From Rhodamnia argentea (Eukaryota; Streptophyta; Magnoliopsida; Myrtales; Myrtaceae), in contig NC_063156.1 in NCBI RefSeq assembly GCF_020921035.1, positions 27,080,283-27,144,282 on the forward strand: a stretch of 64,000 bases of DNA. The letters are read 5' to 3'. The translations under genes were made by a program, and so were the position numbers. Below, piece after piece: positions 11,880-30,175 of the stretch (within the stretch, counting starts at the first letter, position 1; every line of letters begins with the position of its first letter). The notes under the pieces were generated by a model that was not told where the DNA came from, did not search any database, and saw nothing but the letters and a program-made list of their open reading frames with translations.

Positions 11880-12854
11880 ACAAAGAGAAACAAGCAACAG
11901 CTAGTCGTTCTTTAGAGAGAAACAGAGAGATCTGAAGCAAAAAAAAAAAAAAAAAGATGGGTTGAAGTGTGGAAGACTTCAAGGAGAAGCAAAAGCAGCT
12001 GAAAGTTATTTCCGTTTCAGCTGCTCATCGAATTCCAGAGCAAAGGACCAAAAAAGTTTTGGGTTTTGATTTTAGTTTTGGTAAGCTTTTTTGGAGTTGC
12101 GTTTTTTATTTTTATTTTTTTGCTTCCTTCTATAGAAGTAGAATCAGATATCGATCTCTGTAGGCTACCCAGATTTTAATTTCAATGCTTACCTCTTTTG
12201 GTGGATGATTCTTTTATCTTTTCTGGGATTTTGAGTCCTGTTTTCTTGACTTCTCTGTTGTTTCATGATGCTAAAAAGGTTGCAAATCTGCTTCTGGGTT
12301 TAAGTTGTAGTCTCTGCAGGCTTTCTTGGATATGGTTTTCCAATTATGGTTTGTAATTGATTTTGCTTAATTATGAACCTTTTGGAGCATGTGAAGTTCT
12401 GATTATGTTTACCGAATTTGCTCATACCTTTTATGCGGTTCTGATTATGACTATTCGGTGGATTCTGACAGGTAGTTCGGTTGCTTAAGAGAAGTTACAA
12501 TCTCTACATGATTCTTGGACCTGTGTTTTTATCGATCAGGTATCACTCATCATATGGAGCTCGCTCTTCTATCTTTTTTCGCTTTCTTTTTGCTTGAAAA
12601 TCTGATCTTGATTCATCTGAAACTGGATTGAGGTGCTCTATTTGGTCGTTCTTTTGGTGGCTAGGTACAAGAATATTGAGATAAAAGGCTGCTACCTGTG
12701 CATATCAGATGAAGTTGATTTGACATCGAACCAATTCTTTTGTGGGTTGGTAATATACCTCAGCATAGTTTCACTGGTTCAAGACTCAGAGTGCACTTTT
12801 GCAGGAATAAAAAAGTAAAAGAAGCTGAAAGGAGTGTTGTTGTTCGGTAGAAAT
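11880..12854 (+). promoter_or_regulatory. Probable intron-containing 5' UTR of the NET1 gene
   Basis: A pyrimidine-rich stretch at 11840-11870 precedes a purine-rich leader from about 11880. A strong donor (GTAAGC at 12081) and several acceptors (TCTGCAG, TTTTGCAG at 12804) sit before the start codon. ATG 12855 is chosen because it opens the conserved NAB domain; upstream ORFs do not. Confidence 0.5.
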
Positions 12855-15800
12855 ATGGCGGTGGCTCATGCAAATTCTAAGGGCATGTACTCTTGGTGGT
12901 GGAACAGCCACATCAGCCCGAAAAATTCAAAATGGCTTCATGAAAATCTGACAGGTACTATTTACTTCTTTTCTGGATTGGAAGAGTTTAAAGATGCTGC
13001 GATCACTACTTATATAGCTTTATTTTGAGTTTTCTGTAATGATGTTATGCATACGGCTTTTGTATTGTTTGAGCAGTTCATAAACATGCGATGACTTATG
13101 TATCCACTATTTAGCTTCAACCTTCCAGCATTGTATTCGTATTTGACTAAAAAGGTCTAGCTCCTGAAATGCTCTTTTACCTGATTCTGATTCTTGAGAC
13201 CAAACAAATGGTTGCTTGCTCAATCCTGATGGACAACTGGCTTAGAATGGAAATGGGGATATTCTAGATTAGAACACATTTTCGATTTCGGCACAAACGC
13301 TGAATCTAGCGATGCAAATGTGCCAAACTAGGATACCACTCTTCGACATTCACGCACTTTTGGATTGTTTAATCTGCAAAAACCAACTTTGATTAGCTTG
13401 CGTCATTTCCAGTTGTTGGAAATATATTGGGTATCCACAACTTCGAGTGAGGTAGAAGCGGCAGGCATGATCAAGTGAAAATTGGTTATCATAGCTTATT
13501 CCTAAAATGTTTTATGGGCAGCATAACGCTTCAGCACCCCCCCTCCCTTCACAAACTTGGCAGCAACAAGATTGCTCTTTTAATTTTGCTGGACATCAGC
13601 TTATGCTTAGCAGGCCAAACAGAAAACAGATGCAGGTGGTGCTTCAGCCATCAGTTAGATTCTGGTGAACTTTTTCTGTGCTATTAACAGACAGCTTTAC
13701 CCCGATGAGCCTATGTGATTGAAACTACTGTGTTAACTTGATCGTGGGATTTTTCCTCGTTAATTTCATTATCCTAGTTGGTGCATAATGACACTTTTCT
13801 TCTATATTCCAGAAAAGGGTAGCATCCCTGACAATATCTATAAGAATTAATATGAGGACACTCCTACCAGTGTGGCTCATTTGCCTTTCTGTCAAGACTG
13901 GACCCTTATTAGATGAGAACACTCACACGTTTATTTGTGTTTATATATTCGATTATGAATATCATGTCATGCACTGTGTGCTTTCTTATACCTTCCACCT
14001 CCTCTCTCTCCTTGCTCTTCCATGAAATTGACATTGCATGTGTCTCATCGCCTTGAACAGATATGGACATAAAAGTTAACCAAATGATTAAGCTCATTGA
14101 AGAAGATGCTGATTCCTTCGCTAGGAGGGCAGAGATGTACTACAAAAAGAGGCCAGAGCTTATGAAACTGGTTGAGGAGTTCTATCGGGCCTACCGTGCA
14201 TTGGCAGAGAGATATGATCATGCAACTGGCGTACTTCGCCAGGCTCAGAAAACCATGGCTGAAGCATTCCCGAACCAGGTCCCACCGATGCTCTCAGATG
14301 ATTCGCCTGCTTCTGAGTCTGATCCTCGTACACCTGAATTGTTATTCACTGGGCGGTCACTGTTTGATTTGGAGGAGTTCAGTAAAGACTCTGGAGACCC
14401 TGCTTCTAATCTACCAAAAAAGATCGGAGCTTTCACAGAGGAGTCTGACTCCATGACTGGTAGGAAGAGCTTGAAACAGTTCAACGACATGTTTGGCTCT
14501 GCAGAAGGAAGAGTACGGCGGGGTCTCAACTTCCAGGAGCAGAATAGTGACGGTGGTAGAAGTTCCAAAGCAGAAGCTGAAATTCAAAGCTTGAAGAAAG
14601 CAATTGCAGAATTAGAAGCTGAAAAAGAGGCTGGCCATGTTCAGTACCGGCAGAGCTCGGAGAAATCGTCTCATCTGGAATTAGAATTATCTCGCGCACA
14701 GGAGGATTGTGAGAAACTTAAAGAACAAGCTAGACAAGCCGAGGCTGAAGTGAGATTTTTGAAGGAAGCCCTTGCGAAGTTAGAGATTGAAAGGAAAGCA
14801 AATATTACTCAGTATGAACAGTGTCTGGAGAAAATGAGTAACCTTGAGAACGGCGTTTCTTCCGCGCAGAAGGATGCTCAAGAACTTAATGAACGTGCTC
14901 GTCGAGCTGAAAGTGAATCTGAAACCCTTAAACAAGACCTTCTCAAGGTAGAAGATGAAAAGGAAGCTGCACTTGTTCAATGTAAACAGTGGACGGAAAG
15001 GATATCTAATCTAGAGAATAAGTTAATGCAAGCAGAGGAAGACTCCAGAAAGATAGTTGAGAGAGCTGATAAAGCCGAAAGAGAAGTTGAAGCTTTGAAG
15101 GAAGAGATTGCAAAATTAGCTGCAGAGAAGGAAGATGCTGCTACAAGATGCAGTCAGTGCCTAAAGACGATCTCTGAGTTGGAGCATAAATTATCTATTG
15201 CCCAAGAGGAGACCCAGAGGCTGAATTCCGAGATAGAAGATGGGGTCGAAAAGTTAAGAGGTGCAGAAGAAAGGTGTCTTCTGTTGGAGAGGTCGAATCA
15301 GACTTTTCACTCAGAGCTTGAATCTTTGGCACAGAAAACTGCCAGTCAAGCACAGGAGCTCTCGGAAAAGCAGCAGGAGGTTGGCAAACTTTGGACGTGC
15401 ATACAAGAAGAGCGCTTAAGATTTGTGGAGGCAGAAACCGCATTCCAGACTCTGCAACATCTTCACTCCCAATCTCAGGAAGAACTCAGGTCTCTTGCTG
15501 TGCAGCTTCAAAACAAAAATCAACTTCTTAATGACATGGAAGTCCGTGATCGGGGTTTACAAGATGAAATCCAGAAGATTCAAGAGGAGAACAGGAACCT
15601 TGGCGAGCTTAATTTGTCTTCATCTCTGTCAATTAAGAATTTGCAGGAGGAGATTTTATGCCTGACGGAGATGATACAGAAACTTGAGGCAGAGATTGAA
15701 CTTCGCGTGGACGAACGTAATGCTCTTCAGCAAGAAATCTACTGTCTAAAAGAGGAACTAAATGACCTGAACAAGAGGCATCGCTTTGTTCTTGATCAGG

Positions 15801-18800
15801 TGGAAGCAGTCGGCCTTGACCCGGACTCCTTTGGGCAATCTGTGAAGGAGTTGCGGGATCAGAACTCGGAGCTGAAGGAAATGCGTGAACAAGATACGAA
15901 TGAGAAGGCAGTTCTTCTGCAGAAGTTGGTGGTCATGGATAAGCTTCTTGAGAAGAATGTTCTCTTAGAAAATTCCCTTTCAGACTTGAATGTTGAGTTA
16001 GAAGGGGTGAGAGAGAAAATGAACTCATTGGAAGAATCCTGTGAAGCCCTCTTGCAAGAAAAATCAAATTTAGTTGCTGAGAAGGACACGCTGGCTTCTA
16101 CATTACAGGCCACAAAGGAGACTTGCCAGGAACTTGCAGAGAAGAACAAGATGTTGGAAATTACACTTTATGATGCAAACACAGAGCTTGAAATGTCGAG
16201 GGAAAAATCAAAGATGTTAGAGGAGTCTTGCCTGTTGCTTGGGAATGAAAAGTCGATCCTGATCACAGAGATGGAAAATTTGGTGTCAGAACTGGATTCT
16301 ACTCAACGAAGAATGGAGGACCTGGAGACAAGATACAAAGGGCTGCATGAGAAAAGTTTGCTATTAGAGAAGCAGAAAGCATCTGTCTTGGATGAAATCT
16401 CGAAATTGCAGGATATTTTGGTTGCGGAAAGGCAGGAACATGCCGGTTTTAAGGACCTGAGTAAAGCGCAGTTGGCTGATTTGGTCTCTCGGTTCATCCT
16501 CCTCCAAAAGGAATTGCAGTCCAAGACCAATGAACACCATGAGGAATTGGATAAAACTATGTGTTCCCAGATTGATAACTTTGTCTTGCATAAGTTCATA
16601 CAGGATTTGAAAGATAGAAATTCTTTCCTCGCATTAAATTGCCAAAAACTTGTGGAAGCGTCCAAATCCTCAGAAGAACGAGTTGCTCAATTGGAGCATG
16701 AACATTCTGCTCGACAAATAGAGCTGAAGTCTTTGTCCGATCACATTAATGTACTGCACTTGGGGCTGTCCCAGATACCCAAGATGCTTGAAATTGGTGC
16801 AAAATCTAGCTTCCAAGATGATCTCAAGGAAGATCAACCTCTTCTAGATCCTATCATTCAGAAGGTCCAACGCTTGCAGAGTTTGCTCTCTGAAACTGAG
16901 GAGGAGAATCTTCGGATGTTCACTGAAAAATCAGTACTTGACACAATGCTGAGGCTGAGGGAGCTGGAGGTGGCTAATCTCGTGGCTAAGATGACTACCC
17001 TTGATGACGATCACAGGGTTCAATCTGAGCAATTCCTTTTATTGCAGAGGGAGACCCGAGAAGTGACAGAATTTAGCGAGGATCTAGTACTGAAGGTGTT
17101 AGAGGGGCTTTGCAGAGAAGACGTGCTGAAAAATGAAATGAAGGTTTTGCATGTGCAGCTGTCAGATGTGCAAGGGGCTTTTGAACGTCTAAAGGAAGAT
17201 AACCACACAGTGCACGGCGAGAGAAGATCTTTGATCGATGAATTCTCACTCCTGAGTGAAGAAAAACGTAAACTGGAAGGGGAAAATAGCATTGTCTCTG
17301 ACCAAACCATAAGTGAAGCTACTACTTGTCTCGTTTACAAGAGTATTCTCCTTCAAAAGTTTTCGGAAATGAAGGAATTGAATAAAGCATTATCAGAACT
17401 GCACTTGGTGAACATGGAACTGAAGGAGAAGCTAGAACTTGTGGAGCGCAATTTGGAGAAAATGCAAATAGAGAAGTTGCAACTTGAGGGATTGGTGGCA
17501 AACTCAGAGAAGGAGCTAATATCTGTTCGGTCAGTCAATGACCAGCTGAATGACGAGATAGATAGTAAAAAGGAGATGTTGTGCCAGATGGAAAACCAGC
17601 TTCTGGAAGCAGAACAGGTGGTAAATGCAGTTGCCTCTGAGAAAACAGAGTTGCAAAAAGAGTTGGACCATCTGAAGACCGAGTATGCGGAAGTTCAGGA
17701 GGCAGGAGAAGATCATCTGAGGCAGATTCTCAAGCTCTCTCGAGACTGTAATCATCACAGCAAGGAAGCCGAAATTCTGCATGAAGCAAAACAGCAGATC
17801 GAGATGGAACTGTCCAAGCTACTTAAAGAGCACGACGATTATAAAGTCAGGGATCAGAACCTGAGTCTTGAACTGCAAAAGCACAAGGATGAAATTGTAC
17901 AGTGGGAGGAGAAATCTGTGGCACTTCTTGGCGAGCTAATCTTTTCGGATGTGCAAGAGGCATCGCTTGAAGAGAAAATTTGTGAACTCAGTGCGGCATG
18001 TCGGAGTTTAAGTGAATCTAAATCTGCAGAGATTGAACAGCTACAGGATAGGGTCTCCACTTTGGAAGGGCAAAATGATGGGCTAAATGCTAAGCTTTCT
18101 AGTTATATGTCAGATATTGGTTACTTGAAGAATTCAGTGTCTTCATTGGAGAGTCTTATCTGTCTGTCAAAACAACTCAAGAAAGCCACTGATCACAATA
18201 TTAAGGTAATTTTTTGAAGTTTTTATTGGTTAATAGGTCAAGCTTAAACAGAAAAATCACTTGGGAATGAGAAAATTTCTAGCACGGCCATTTTGTTTTC
18301 TCACCTCTATCAATTAGGCTGCCGCCATTGGTTGCTATAACTAAGCTTTATGAATCTCTCCTGTATCAGATGTTCGTTGTATCTCTGAGCTTTCCCTTCT
18401 AATAGTGATAACAGCCTCTGTTGTGTTGGTGAATATGCTCTGCAATTTTGCTTTAGGAAGTTTATGCGAGCATTCCTTACTTTCTTTGAGCCCAATGTAG
18501 TTCGTACATTTGCCTTCGGGTGGCTTTGATGATAGTTTATGAGCTTTGAACTATTTCTGGCGCTAGATATTTGTGATCGTTGATGTCATTCATAGTTTTT
18601 GTTCTGTCTATTGTCAGGATGCCGACGCAACTGGTGACCAGGACACTGATCAAGATCGAGAGGCTGCTGAAGAAATTACATCTGCTGTAGAGGACGGATC
18701 ATCAGAAATCCAGGATTTGCATAGGAGAATCCAAACCATCGAGAAGGCACTTCTGGAAATGGAGAGGGTTGCGACCCGAGAAAAATCGCAAACTGATTCT

Positions 18801-19811
18801 GAACTAGAGGCTGCGATGGAAGAGATTGAGAGGTTAAAATCCAAAATCAGCTTGGATCAAGAAAACAGTTCGGGTAGCCAAAATGGACCTGGTGGACTTA
18901 ATGACAGTATGGCAAATGGTGTGGTGCGGCAAAAACCCAAAACTGAGATAAGCGAAGTGGAGAGCGAACTTTTGACTAAGGACATCATGCTCGACCAGAT
19001 CTCCGAGTGCTCGTCAAAAGGTTTGAGCAGGGGAGGAACTGTCGAGGCTGATGATCGAATGCTCGAGTTGTGGGAAAGCACCGAAAAGAATGGGAGCCCC
19101 GAGGTCAAAATCAATAAAGCACAAAAGGGAGCTGTCTTGCTGAGTCACTTCCATGAAACCAAAGCCCATGGGGAACACCGGAGCCTGAACCCTTCTACCG
19201 AATCACTTCTTGAGAAGGAGCTGGGAGTCGATAAACTAGACATCTCCGGGAGTTTTGGAGGGTCGCAATCTAAAGGAGGCAACAAGAAGAAAGTACTGGA
19301 AAGGCTCGATTCAGATGCTCAAAAGCTGACAAACCTGCAGATAACTGTGGAGGACTTGATGAAAAAGGTGGAAAATACCAACACGGCCAAAAAGGGGAAG
19401 GGCTCGGAATACGATGTTGTGAAGGTTCAGCTGGAAGAGGCTGAACAAGAGATCTCTAACTTGTTGGAGAATAATCAAAAGCTTGCGAAGAGCGTCGAGG
19501 ATGGTTTCTATTACTACGGCGCAAAATCTGCTAAGCAGTCGGACAACAGCGGGAACATCAGTAGGAGGAGGATATCCGAACAGGCTCGGCGAGGCTATGA
19601 GAGGATTGGGCGGCTGCAGTTGGAGGTGCAGAAAATACAGCTCCTTTTGTTGAAGCTGGACGAGGAAAAGGAAAGCAAAGGAGGGAAAACAAGCGTGCTG
19701 GAGCGGACAACAAGAGTTCGTCTGCGAGACTATTTGTACGGCCGAAACCACCAAAAGGGTAAGAAAAAGCCCTTTTGTTCATGCATGCAGCCGCCTACAA
19801 AAGGTGACTGA
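12855..19811 (+). CDS. NET1: NETWORKED 1 family (KIP1-like) actin-binding coiled-coil protein
   Basis: Plant-specific protein that links actin filaments to membranes (plasma membrane and plasmodesmata in the NET1 clade). Coding exons 12855-12954, 14061-18205 and 18618-19811 join in phase to about 1812 aa, in the size range of NET1 proteins. The N-terminal NAB domain spans the first junction: residues 1-33 contain [21 protein letters not shown] and exon 2 continues [20 protein letters not shown], then [20 protein letters not shown]. Residues about 170 to 1700 are almost continuous heptad-rich coiled coil with few prolines. The last exon has a basic C-terminal region. The 5' UTR appears split: a probable first exon ends at 12080 (TTTTG|GTAAGC) and a UTR acceptor lies at 12804. 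The long central exon is normal for this family. Confidence 0.95.
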
Positions 19812-20400
19812 GCCTCTTCTTACAGAGTTAGTAATTGGTTTTACTAGAACTAGTTTCTGTCAATAATCTTTCTACCATAGAGCCGTGAAGTTTGTATTTT
19901 GTTGCTGTTTCATAAGAGAGGACTAGGCTTCTTTCAGTGTAGAGATTCTTTTTTGGTACATGAAAGGCCCTATCCTACTAAATGTTGCTACTCTTTTTCT
20001 TTCTGTCTTGCTGTGATGTTTTTACTCTCTGGTATTTCTCTGCAAACGTTTCTTCTTCCTCATTGTAGCACAGTTCCACTAAATAATTGTGCATTTAGAT
20101 CCGTCTCAACCGGAATATACCGCCCTTGGTCCAACCGTGGTTTGGAGGCTATATCTTTCGCTTGTATAGGAGTTGATCAACGAGACGGGAGTTTTAAAAA
20201 AGAAACCTTGAATTATCCGACTCCGCCTGCTTCATTTCGGCGCGTCACCATAAAGCCTACAGGATTTTGCAGTGATCAAAAGCTTGAGCTGATTCTTGCT
20301 TGGTTGCGTGGCTCTGTAATTGGATTATCAATCAAGTGCTGCGGTAGAGTCTCGCCATTGATATGGTATCAATTTAGTTTGACTTGTTAGTCTCAAACTA
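19812..20400 (+). other. Probable 3' UTR and downstream flank of NET1
   Basis: U-rich sequence follows the stop codon. A 163-codon ORF here has no recognisable domain and is probably chance. Confidence 0.4.
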
Positions 20401-21141
20401 GCGAAGCAAATCTCATGACTGGCACATTTGTCTTGTTTGTTTTGGTGGAAATTTCTTGACGAAGAAAAATTCTTTCCGAAAAATCCCTTTTCAGCTCAAT
20501 GTTCTCCCCTTTCAAGTTAGGAATTTCATTTCCAAATTTTAAGCATGTTTATTTTTTGTTACCGTAAATAGTTCTTCGTAAACCGATCATTTTTGGCAAA
20601 CCAAACACGAGAAAGTTTAGCAAACTAATTACATCCTAAATTCATACCCCTCTCTTGTGGTCATATCAACACTATTCCAAACCTTTTCCCCAGCCAAAAG
20701 GAAAAAGTGATGAAAAGATGGATCACGCAACAATTATTTTTCTTTTTATCAGTGAAAGAGTGAGAAGATATGATTATTATCATCAGATATTTATCGGTCA
20801 AAATCACACATTTCAAGCATTACTTTACCGTTAATTATCAAATCAAAATTCGATATTTTGTTCTCATTTATCAATCAAAATTGTACATTTGAAGTGATAC
20901 AAGCAATCATGTTTAAGGAATTTTTTTTTAAATTATTTATTTTTTGTGAAATAAACGAAATCAATATATAAATTCATTAAAATATCTAAATTGAGTTTAT
21001 GAAACCAATGATGACCACACGGTTTGTCAGGTACTTGACTTTGTGTTGGAGACACGGCAGCAGAATCTTTCTCGTTCTTTCTATGTTTGATTAATCTTTT
21101 TTTTTTTCTTGTGGGATTGTTTAATTATTGCAATAAGTACT

Positions 21142-21158
21142 CTCGACCAAAAAAAAAC
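21142..21158 (+). mobile_element. Poly(A) micro-insertion with 19-bp target duplication
   Basis: The 17-nt insert CTCGACCAAAAAAAAAC lies between two perfect copies of AATTATTGCAATAAGTACT (21123-21141 and 21159-21177). This is the cleanest example of the set. Confidence 0.85.
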
Positions 21159-21408
21159 AATTATTGCAATAAGTACTTGCGTGATTGGTGTGGAATGTTT
21201 TGATTGATGGATGGGAGCATATCAGCTAATTGAGACTTGGAATCGTATCGATTAAAGTGGTTTCGTTCTTTATAAGATTTGGCAAATGATGCTACCTTAA
21301 TGGACCCTCCACTGTCCAATCTGCCTCATAATCAAATTAAGTGTAGACAAGGATGAGCATGGATGAATTAATTAAGATCTCCACGAACGGATTTTTAATT
21401 GATAATAG

Positions 21409-21805
21409 GGATAATGAAAAAATAATCCATAAACTTTGATCTAATGAGCAATATGGTCCATAAACTTTGGCCTAATGTGCAATACTGTCCCTAAATTTTT
21501 AATTTGTGCAACATGATTCCTAGACTTTAGGTACATTTTTAATTTAGTCCCTGAATTGTATGAAAATATTCAATATTGTCTATCCATCGGTTCAAGTTTA
21601 GGGACAACATCAAACATTTTCATATAGTTTATGAATTAAATTGAACACGTATCAAAAGTTCAGAGATCGGAACAAATTAAAAGTTGAAGGATGACAGTCC
21701 GACATTGAGCTAATATTCAAGAACCACCTCAAACAAATTTAAAGTTCACAAATTATATTGCACATTAAATTTAAAGTTTAGATATCGTTTGTGTCATTTT
21801 TGCTC
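21409..21805. mobile_element. Foldback-type non-autonomous element (family b)
   Basis: The left half repeats blocks like CCATAAACTTTGRYCTAATG and GCAATATGGTCC. The right half carries their inverse (AAATTTAAAGTTYA, TATTGCACATTAA) around a centre with CAATATTGTC and AACATTTTCATATAG. Similar elements lie near 51140 and 60330. Ends are approximate. Confidence 0.55.
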
Positions 21806-22805
21806 TTGATAATACGGTCACATGCCCAAATTATAATGGGGATAATAGGGAATATGTGGGGAGTTGGTGGTGGGTTGTAATCACTGTATAATGCCGACTT
21901 GATTATGATTATGACTTCGATTGGATTTCGACTTTTGCTTTGGGCACATGTACGTTGAATGGCCCATTAATGCTTGTCAAAGCTCCCAAAGAGATTCGTT
22001 CAGTAAACAATGGCGCATCCTTATGAAATAAAAGGCACGAAATTATGCACGCACGCCATTATTGAAGAGGGTTGTTGGTGTCTATCCTCCTCGCTTTAGG
22101 TTTGGACTTGAATCGCCATGCTTTTCGACGAAATGCCTTCGAAATATGGATTGATAGATACGAACCGACGAAAGTCGTGAAGAGTGGTTCCTCTAATGAT
22201 TCTTGAAACGGAAAATTTAAATGACAAGAAATCTAAAGATACTGAAGTTGAGAATAATCGTTATTAGTTATGTAAAAGTACTGGAAATGTAAAATGAATT
22301 GAACATAAAGATGTACAAAGTATTTTTCTCCTCATTGCTCAATATAATTATGGGGTGGCCTCATGCTCCTTTTTCGAAATTCAAAGTTGTTCATTTATTT
22401 ATTTCTCTATTTCACAATGATTGATGTACATTCGAAAGAGGTTCGCAGCTCACCACAGAATTTCAATGGGAACAAATTTTACTTATGCAATTATGAAATA
22501 ACAGGGTCGTTAATTAAGTTTTTATAACATAAGTATTCAAAATAACTCTTAACACTTTTTTAGATAGTCAAAACAAAAATATTGACTATGAAATGCTCTG
22601 CGAGTTGATTTGTTGAGGGCTCTATGTAAGATATTCTATGTAATTAGGTGTTGAGAATCACCAACTGTGTTTTAACGATCGGAGTGGTTATACTCTCCGT
22701 TGTATTATCCAACATCGTAAAATCTTTGTATTGATCTTCCTGTAGTTCATACCCACAAACCACATACATTCAATATTTGGTTGATTCTCTCCTTTTATAA
22801 TTATT

Positions 22806-22843
22806 TTAATAATAATAATAATAATACTGTTATTATTATTATT
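22806..22843. repeat. (AAT)n / (ATT)n perfect inverted repeat
   Basis: Six AAT units, then a short ACTG-containing centre, then ATT units. Can fold into a simple hairpin. Confidence 0.85.
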
Positions 22844-23267
22844 TTCGATTGCTTATTTTGCGCAACATGGCGGCTCAACTGCTTTATGGCATTGACAACC
22901 TCCATCTGAGTCGCCCCATGACCACTGTGGTGCACAATATGGAGGAGAGATAGAGGAGAGGGTCATGTAAAGAGTGAGAGGGAGGGGGTGAGGAAGCAGA
23001 CACGTGCGGGGCAGGGAGGGAGTGAGGGAGGGAAGAATGGGGCGTCGGCGACGGGCGGCGACGGAGAAGGTGGGACAATAATGGCGTTGAGGTGGGACGC
23101 TAGTGGAAAGCAACCGGGCATGACGAATGCAATGGTTAATGGCGTCAAGTAGAAAAGAGACGAGGGTAAGTGGAGATTTGAGGGCCCGAGGGTTTTCCAA
23201 AGAGAAGGTAATTTTGTGCCTCTTCTTTGCGGTTTTGTCTCGACATATCGAATGTACTTGAATGCGC

Positions 23268-23492
23268 ACTTGTTTCATAAAAAATGAATAGAAAAAAAAT
23301 TTAAAATATGATCGATTGTATTATTTACAAAAATGAACGAAATAACTCATCATTCACGAAAGTTATTGAACATAAATTACCATTGGTAAAGAAAATATTT
23401 TTTATCGACTAACTATTTCAAACCATAAAATATTTCTCAAATTTCTATTTTTTAAATATTCATTTTTTCGCGAAATAATTCGAGCTTAAATC
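23268..23492. mobile_element. MITE of the CGCGAAA-TIR family
   Basis: The left end TTGTTTCATAAAAAATGAATA pairs with the inverse of the right end TATTCATTTTTTCGCGAAATAA. About 225 bp, AT-rich, same interior style as the copy at 10247. Confidence 0.65.
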
Positions 23493-23599
23493 ATTACAAA
23501 GTAAAATTTAGGTATGTTTTTTATTTGTTTATTTTTTCTTTGTCACATTCAATTCAATTCAATCGATTTTAGTTTTAATATATGCTCTCGGCCCAAGAA

Positions 23600-28793
<5,194 letters not shown>

Positions 28794-29130
28794 GCTGCTG
28801 GTTTTGAGTGAATGGTAATATACTTGTACATGATCTCTATGGTGTCTTTAGGTTTATGAGTCTTAGATTACGAGGTAGTATGCTGTATGTATGGCATGTT
28901 GAGAAATGGAAATTTTTGACTCTATGCGCTAGGAACTCACTTGGGCTGGTTTTATTGATGTGGGGCTTGAATCTTGGTGTATTTGGATTTCTATGTCAAT
29001 TGAATGATGTTCTTGGATTGCCTTTGACATTCCTAGATCGAATGCGCTTTAGGTGTGTGTTGAGTCTGTTGACCATGCACTCTTGCGTCATGTAATGTCG
29101 TATGTATGATAAAGGTGGTGTGCTATCACT
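28794..29130 (+). other. 3' UTR and flank of the NEK gene
   Basis: T-rich non-coding sequence after the stop. A 95-codon ORF here has no recognisable domain. Confidence 0.4.
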
Positions 29131-29390
29131 TCGAATGGAGACACTTATTTTGTGAGTCACTATTTGAAGATCTTATGGAGGATCATGGGAGTAACACTAC
29201 ACTTCTCTAGTGCCTACCACCTGCAAACCGATGGACAAAGCGAGGAGATGTAATCCAATTGGAAACAGAAGCTTAGTAGGTGAACATCCAAGATTTTGGG
29301 ACACGGTCCTACCACAAGCTTTTTTTTTTTGGTCGGATCCTACCACAAGCTTTTTTTTTTTGGTCGGATCCTACCACAAGCTTAGTTTGC
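29131..29390 (+). pseudogene. Fossil fragment of a Ty3/gypsy-type integrase
   Basis: One frame reads SNGDTYFVSHYLKILWRIMG then FSSAYHLQTDGQSEEM, the typical integrase-core region around HPQTDGQ(S/T)E. It then stops, and a second frame resumes with LVGEHPRFWDTVLPQA, the usual continuation. In-frame stop, frameshift and loss of all flanking pol sequence show it is dead. Confidence 0.75.
29320..29368 (-). mobile_element. Tandemly doubled poly(A) micro-insertion inside the integrase fossil
   Basis: TCCTACCACAAGC occurs three times (29307-29319, 29338-29350, 29369-29381). Between copies 1-2 and 2-3 lies the same insert, a T-run followed by GGTCGGA (minus: TCCGACC plus A-tail). The insertion and one target copy were then duplicated, with the T-run differing by about one base. 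Confidence 0.8.
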
Positions 29391-29499
29391 ATAAAAGAAC
29401 TAAAAGAACCGCTCCACTGGAAAGTCCCCTTAGTATATATATGGTAGAGCACCTCATCTTATCTCACACCGACTCTCCATGCCTCACCTGACCTTGATT

Positions 29500-29930
29500 G
29501 GCCTATGACTATTGATTTGGACACGCTTGCACTCCTTCCATTCTTCATCCTTGTTTTGTTTTTTGGTCGGTAAGTTCCTCTTCCGGTGGTCGAGTTACTT
29601 CGTTTTTAGGGGCGGATGGACAAAAGAGGGACTGGGGAATCAAGGTCTTCCTATCTATTCAATATCATATTTCGAGAGAGAAGTAGCGGGGCAAGACCCA
29701 CCATTTGATCCGAGCAGCTTAAGCCCACCTACTGTCGAACAGAGTCGATAAAAGCTTCTATTTCAACGCATGTCCGGGCGGGAAGGAATGATGTACGAAT
29801 GAACGCACGATATAGTAGGAAACTCAATTGACGTTTGTTCTTCGAGGTTGGTCTTACCTGACCCGAGAAATATCTTGTTACCTCTATTTAGACAAGGAAA
29901 GTAATCAATAGAAAAGGCATGTTTTCGATG
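29500..29930. other. Organelle-like sequence, possible nuclear mitochondrial insertion
   Basis: Composition changes to balanced GC with organelle-like phrases such as CAAGGTCTTCCTATCTATTC and CATGTCCGGGCGGGAAGG. No gene can be named. The mitochondrial origin is an impression, not shown by sequence alone. Confidence 0.25.
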
Positions 29931-29976
29931 TTTAGTCATATTGGACTACTATAGTCATGTAAACACTTCATCCGTC

Positions 29977-30175
29977 TTAAGGGTTGATATTCTCCGTGAT
30001 TTGGAGCTCGAGTATTCGTCGAACATCGGTGTCCATGCAGAGATCTACTGTTTCTTTCCGTGCATTCTGCAAGACGCGAGCTTCATGCTCATTTTCATGC
30101 TTCGTGAGTTTGATCATGACCGCGGCTCGTCGTCGTTCCTCGATTATTGAACAAAACAGAAGGTACGTGAAGATT
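29977..30175 (-). pseudogene. Unidentified coding-like fragment
   Basis: An open minus-strand stretch of about 65 codons without an obvious start reads as a charged helical segment (EERRRAAVMIKLTKHENEHE, ARVLQNARKETVDLCMDTDV). It ends at a TAA at 29977-29979. Composition is protein-like, but no family is recognised and no flanking exon was found. It is likely a relic exon or transposon piece. Confidence 0.3.

Larger units (their letters stand above)
20401..23500. other. Intergenic with repeats, no supported gene
   Basis: Contains a foldback-like element (about 21409-21805), a poly(A) micro-insertion (21142), an AAT/ATT hairpin (22806-22843) and a CGCGAAA MITE (23268-23492). A GC-rich stretch at 22900-23200 gives proline-rich ORFs on the minus strand without recognisable domains. 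Confidence 0.45.

Noticed and set aside
20440..20960. Further CGCGAAA-type MITE
   Set aside because: Only a right-end-like TTTTTTGTGAAATAAACGAA was found; no matching left end.
22853..23278. 141-codon proline/serine-rich minus ORF
   Set aside because: GC-skewed low-complexity sequence with no domain, splice context or conservation evidence.
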